From the NCBI GenBank assembly GCA_019113665.1, contig DXGW01000169.1:1-5329 (forward strand): a stretch of 5,329 nucleotides of DNA. The letters run 5' to 3'. Each line of letters begins with the position of its first letter. The stretch's first letter is position 1. Below the pieces are notes generated by a model. It saw only the letters and a program-made list of their open reading frames with translations, had not been told where the DNA came from and did no database searches. Made by a program: the position numbers and the translations under genes. This stretch comes from Candidatus Alistipes excrementipullorum. GTDB taxonomy: Bacteria; Bacteroidota; Bacteroidia; Bacteroidales; Rikenellaceae. Below are positions 5,048 through 5,329 of this stretch, in pieces.

Positions 5048-5329
5048 AACAAATAGACAGCCTCGCCTACAACATACTTGCAGCAGGCAGGGAATTATAC
5101 CTTCCCGGCATAGGATCGCTGTTTACCGAGCGATTCGGGGCGAAACGCGTTACCAGTACAAGCATGGAACAACCGCGCCGTATCGTCGCTTTCACCGAAC
5201 AGCGCAGAGGCATTTCGCTCGAAGAGGAAATAGCACGCGCCGCAGGTGTCGATGAGGAAAAGGCCCATGCGATGTATGAGGAGTGGCTGTCGCAGGCTCT
5301 AAACGAAGAGACCCTCACGATAAAGGGCG
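5041..5329 (+). CDS. HU-CCDC81-type domain protein, N-terminal part (cut by window)
   Basis: The frame is open from the ATG at 5041 to the window end: 96 residues, no stop, 3' part missing. The protein starts MVEQIDSLAY, then LYLPGIGSLF (19-28), PRRIVAFTEQ (45-54) and a helical stretch (about 58-90) ending TLTIKG. The PGIGSL turn, the beta segment IVAF, and the EEEIARAAGVDEEKA helix resemble the prokaryotic HU-CCDC81 domains (HU-like folds) found in Bacteroidota. In many of these proteins a transmembrane segment and a peptidoglycan-binding SPOR domain follow; that part would lie beyond the window. The ATG overlaps the last 7 bases of lgt in another frame, which suggests translational coupling. 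The assignment is by eye, from remembered family pattern. Confidence 0.65.
   Translation, partial: MVEQIDSLAYNILAAGRELYLPGIGSLFTERFGAKRVTSTSMEQPRRIVAFTEQRRGISLEEEIARAAGVDEEKAHAMYEEWLSQALNEETLTIKG

Overview
The window looks like a chromosomal segment of a member of the Bacteroidota, most likely order Bacteroidales. Three things point there. Several upstream regions carry the TAnnTTTG -7 box typical of this phylum. The last gene has the HU-like domain of a Bacteroidota-specific family. Shine-Dalgarno signals are mostly weak. An Alistipes-like gut organism would fit, but the genus is a guess.

Left block (1-1831, leftward): ruvB, the Holliday-junction branch-migration motor, is followed after 9 bases by a secreted TapB/DUF3108-like protein. 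They probably form one short transcript from a TACATTTG promoter just upstream of ruvB. To the left of the pair is an AT-rich stretch (1-91). It holds a very good promoter match (TTTG-19-TAATTTTG) reading out of the window, and an 8+5 bp interrupted inverted repeat around that promoter.

Middle block (1832-2462): there is no convincing protein gene here. It holds a long nested hairpin of about 196 bases (1949-2144) just downstream of a rightward TATATTTG box. I read this as an unannotated structured RNA, possibly a 6S-type RNA. It also holds a leftward tRNA-Arg(CCG) gene with a hairpin downstream of it. The tRNA promoter runs into the start of the next rightward gene.

Right block (2463-5329, rightward): four tightly packed genes lie end to end with gaps of 4 and 4 bases and then a 7-base overlap. 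They are an HTH/S24-like regulator whose protease dyad looks lost, a sensor histidine kinase with almost no extracytoplasmic loop, Lgt (first enzyme of lipoprotein maturation), and the start of an HU-CCDC81-type protein cut off by the window edge. The theme is envelope biogenesis plus membrane-linked sensing. A second promoter-like site inside the regulator gene could drive kinase-lgt-HU separately. No mobile element, CRISPR array or rRNA was seen.
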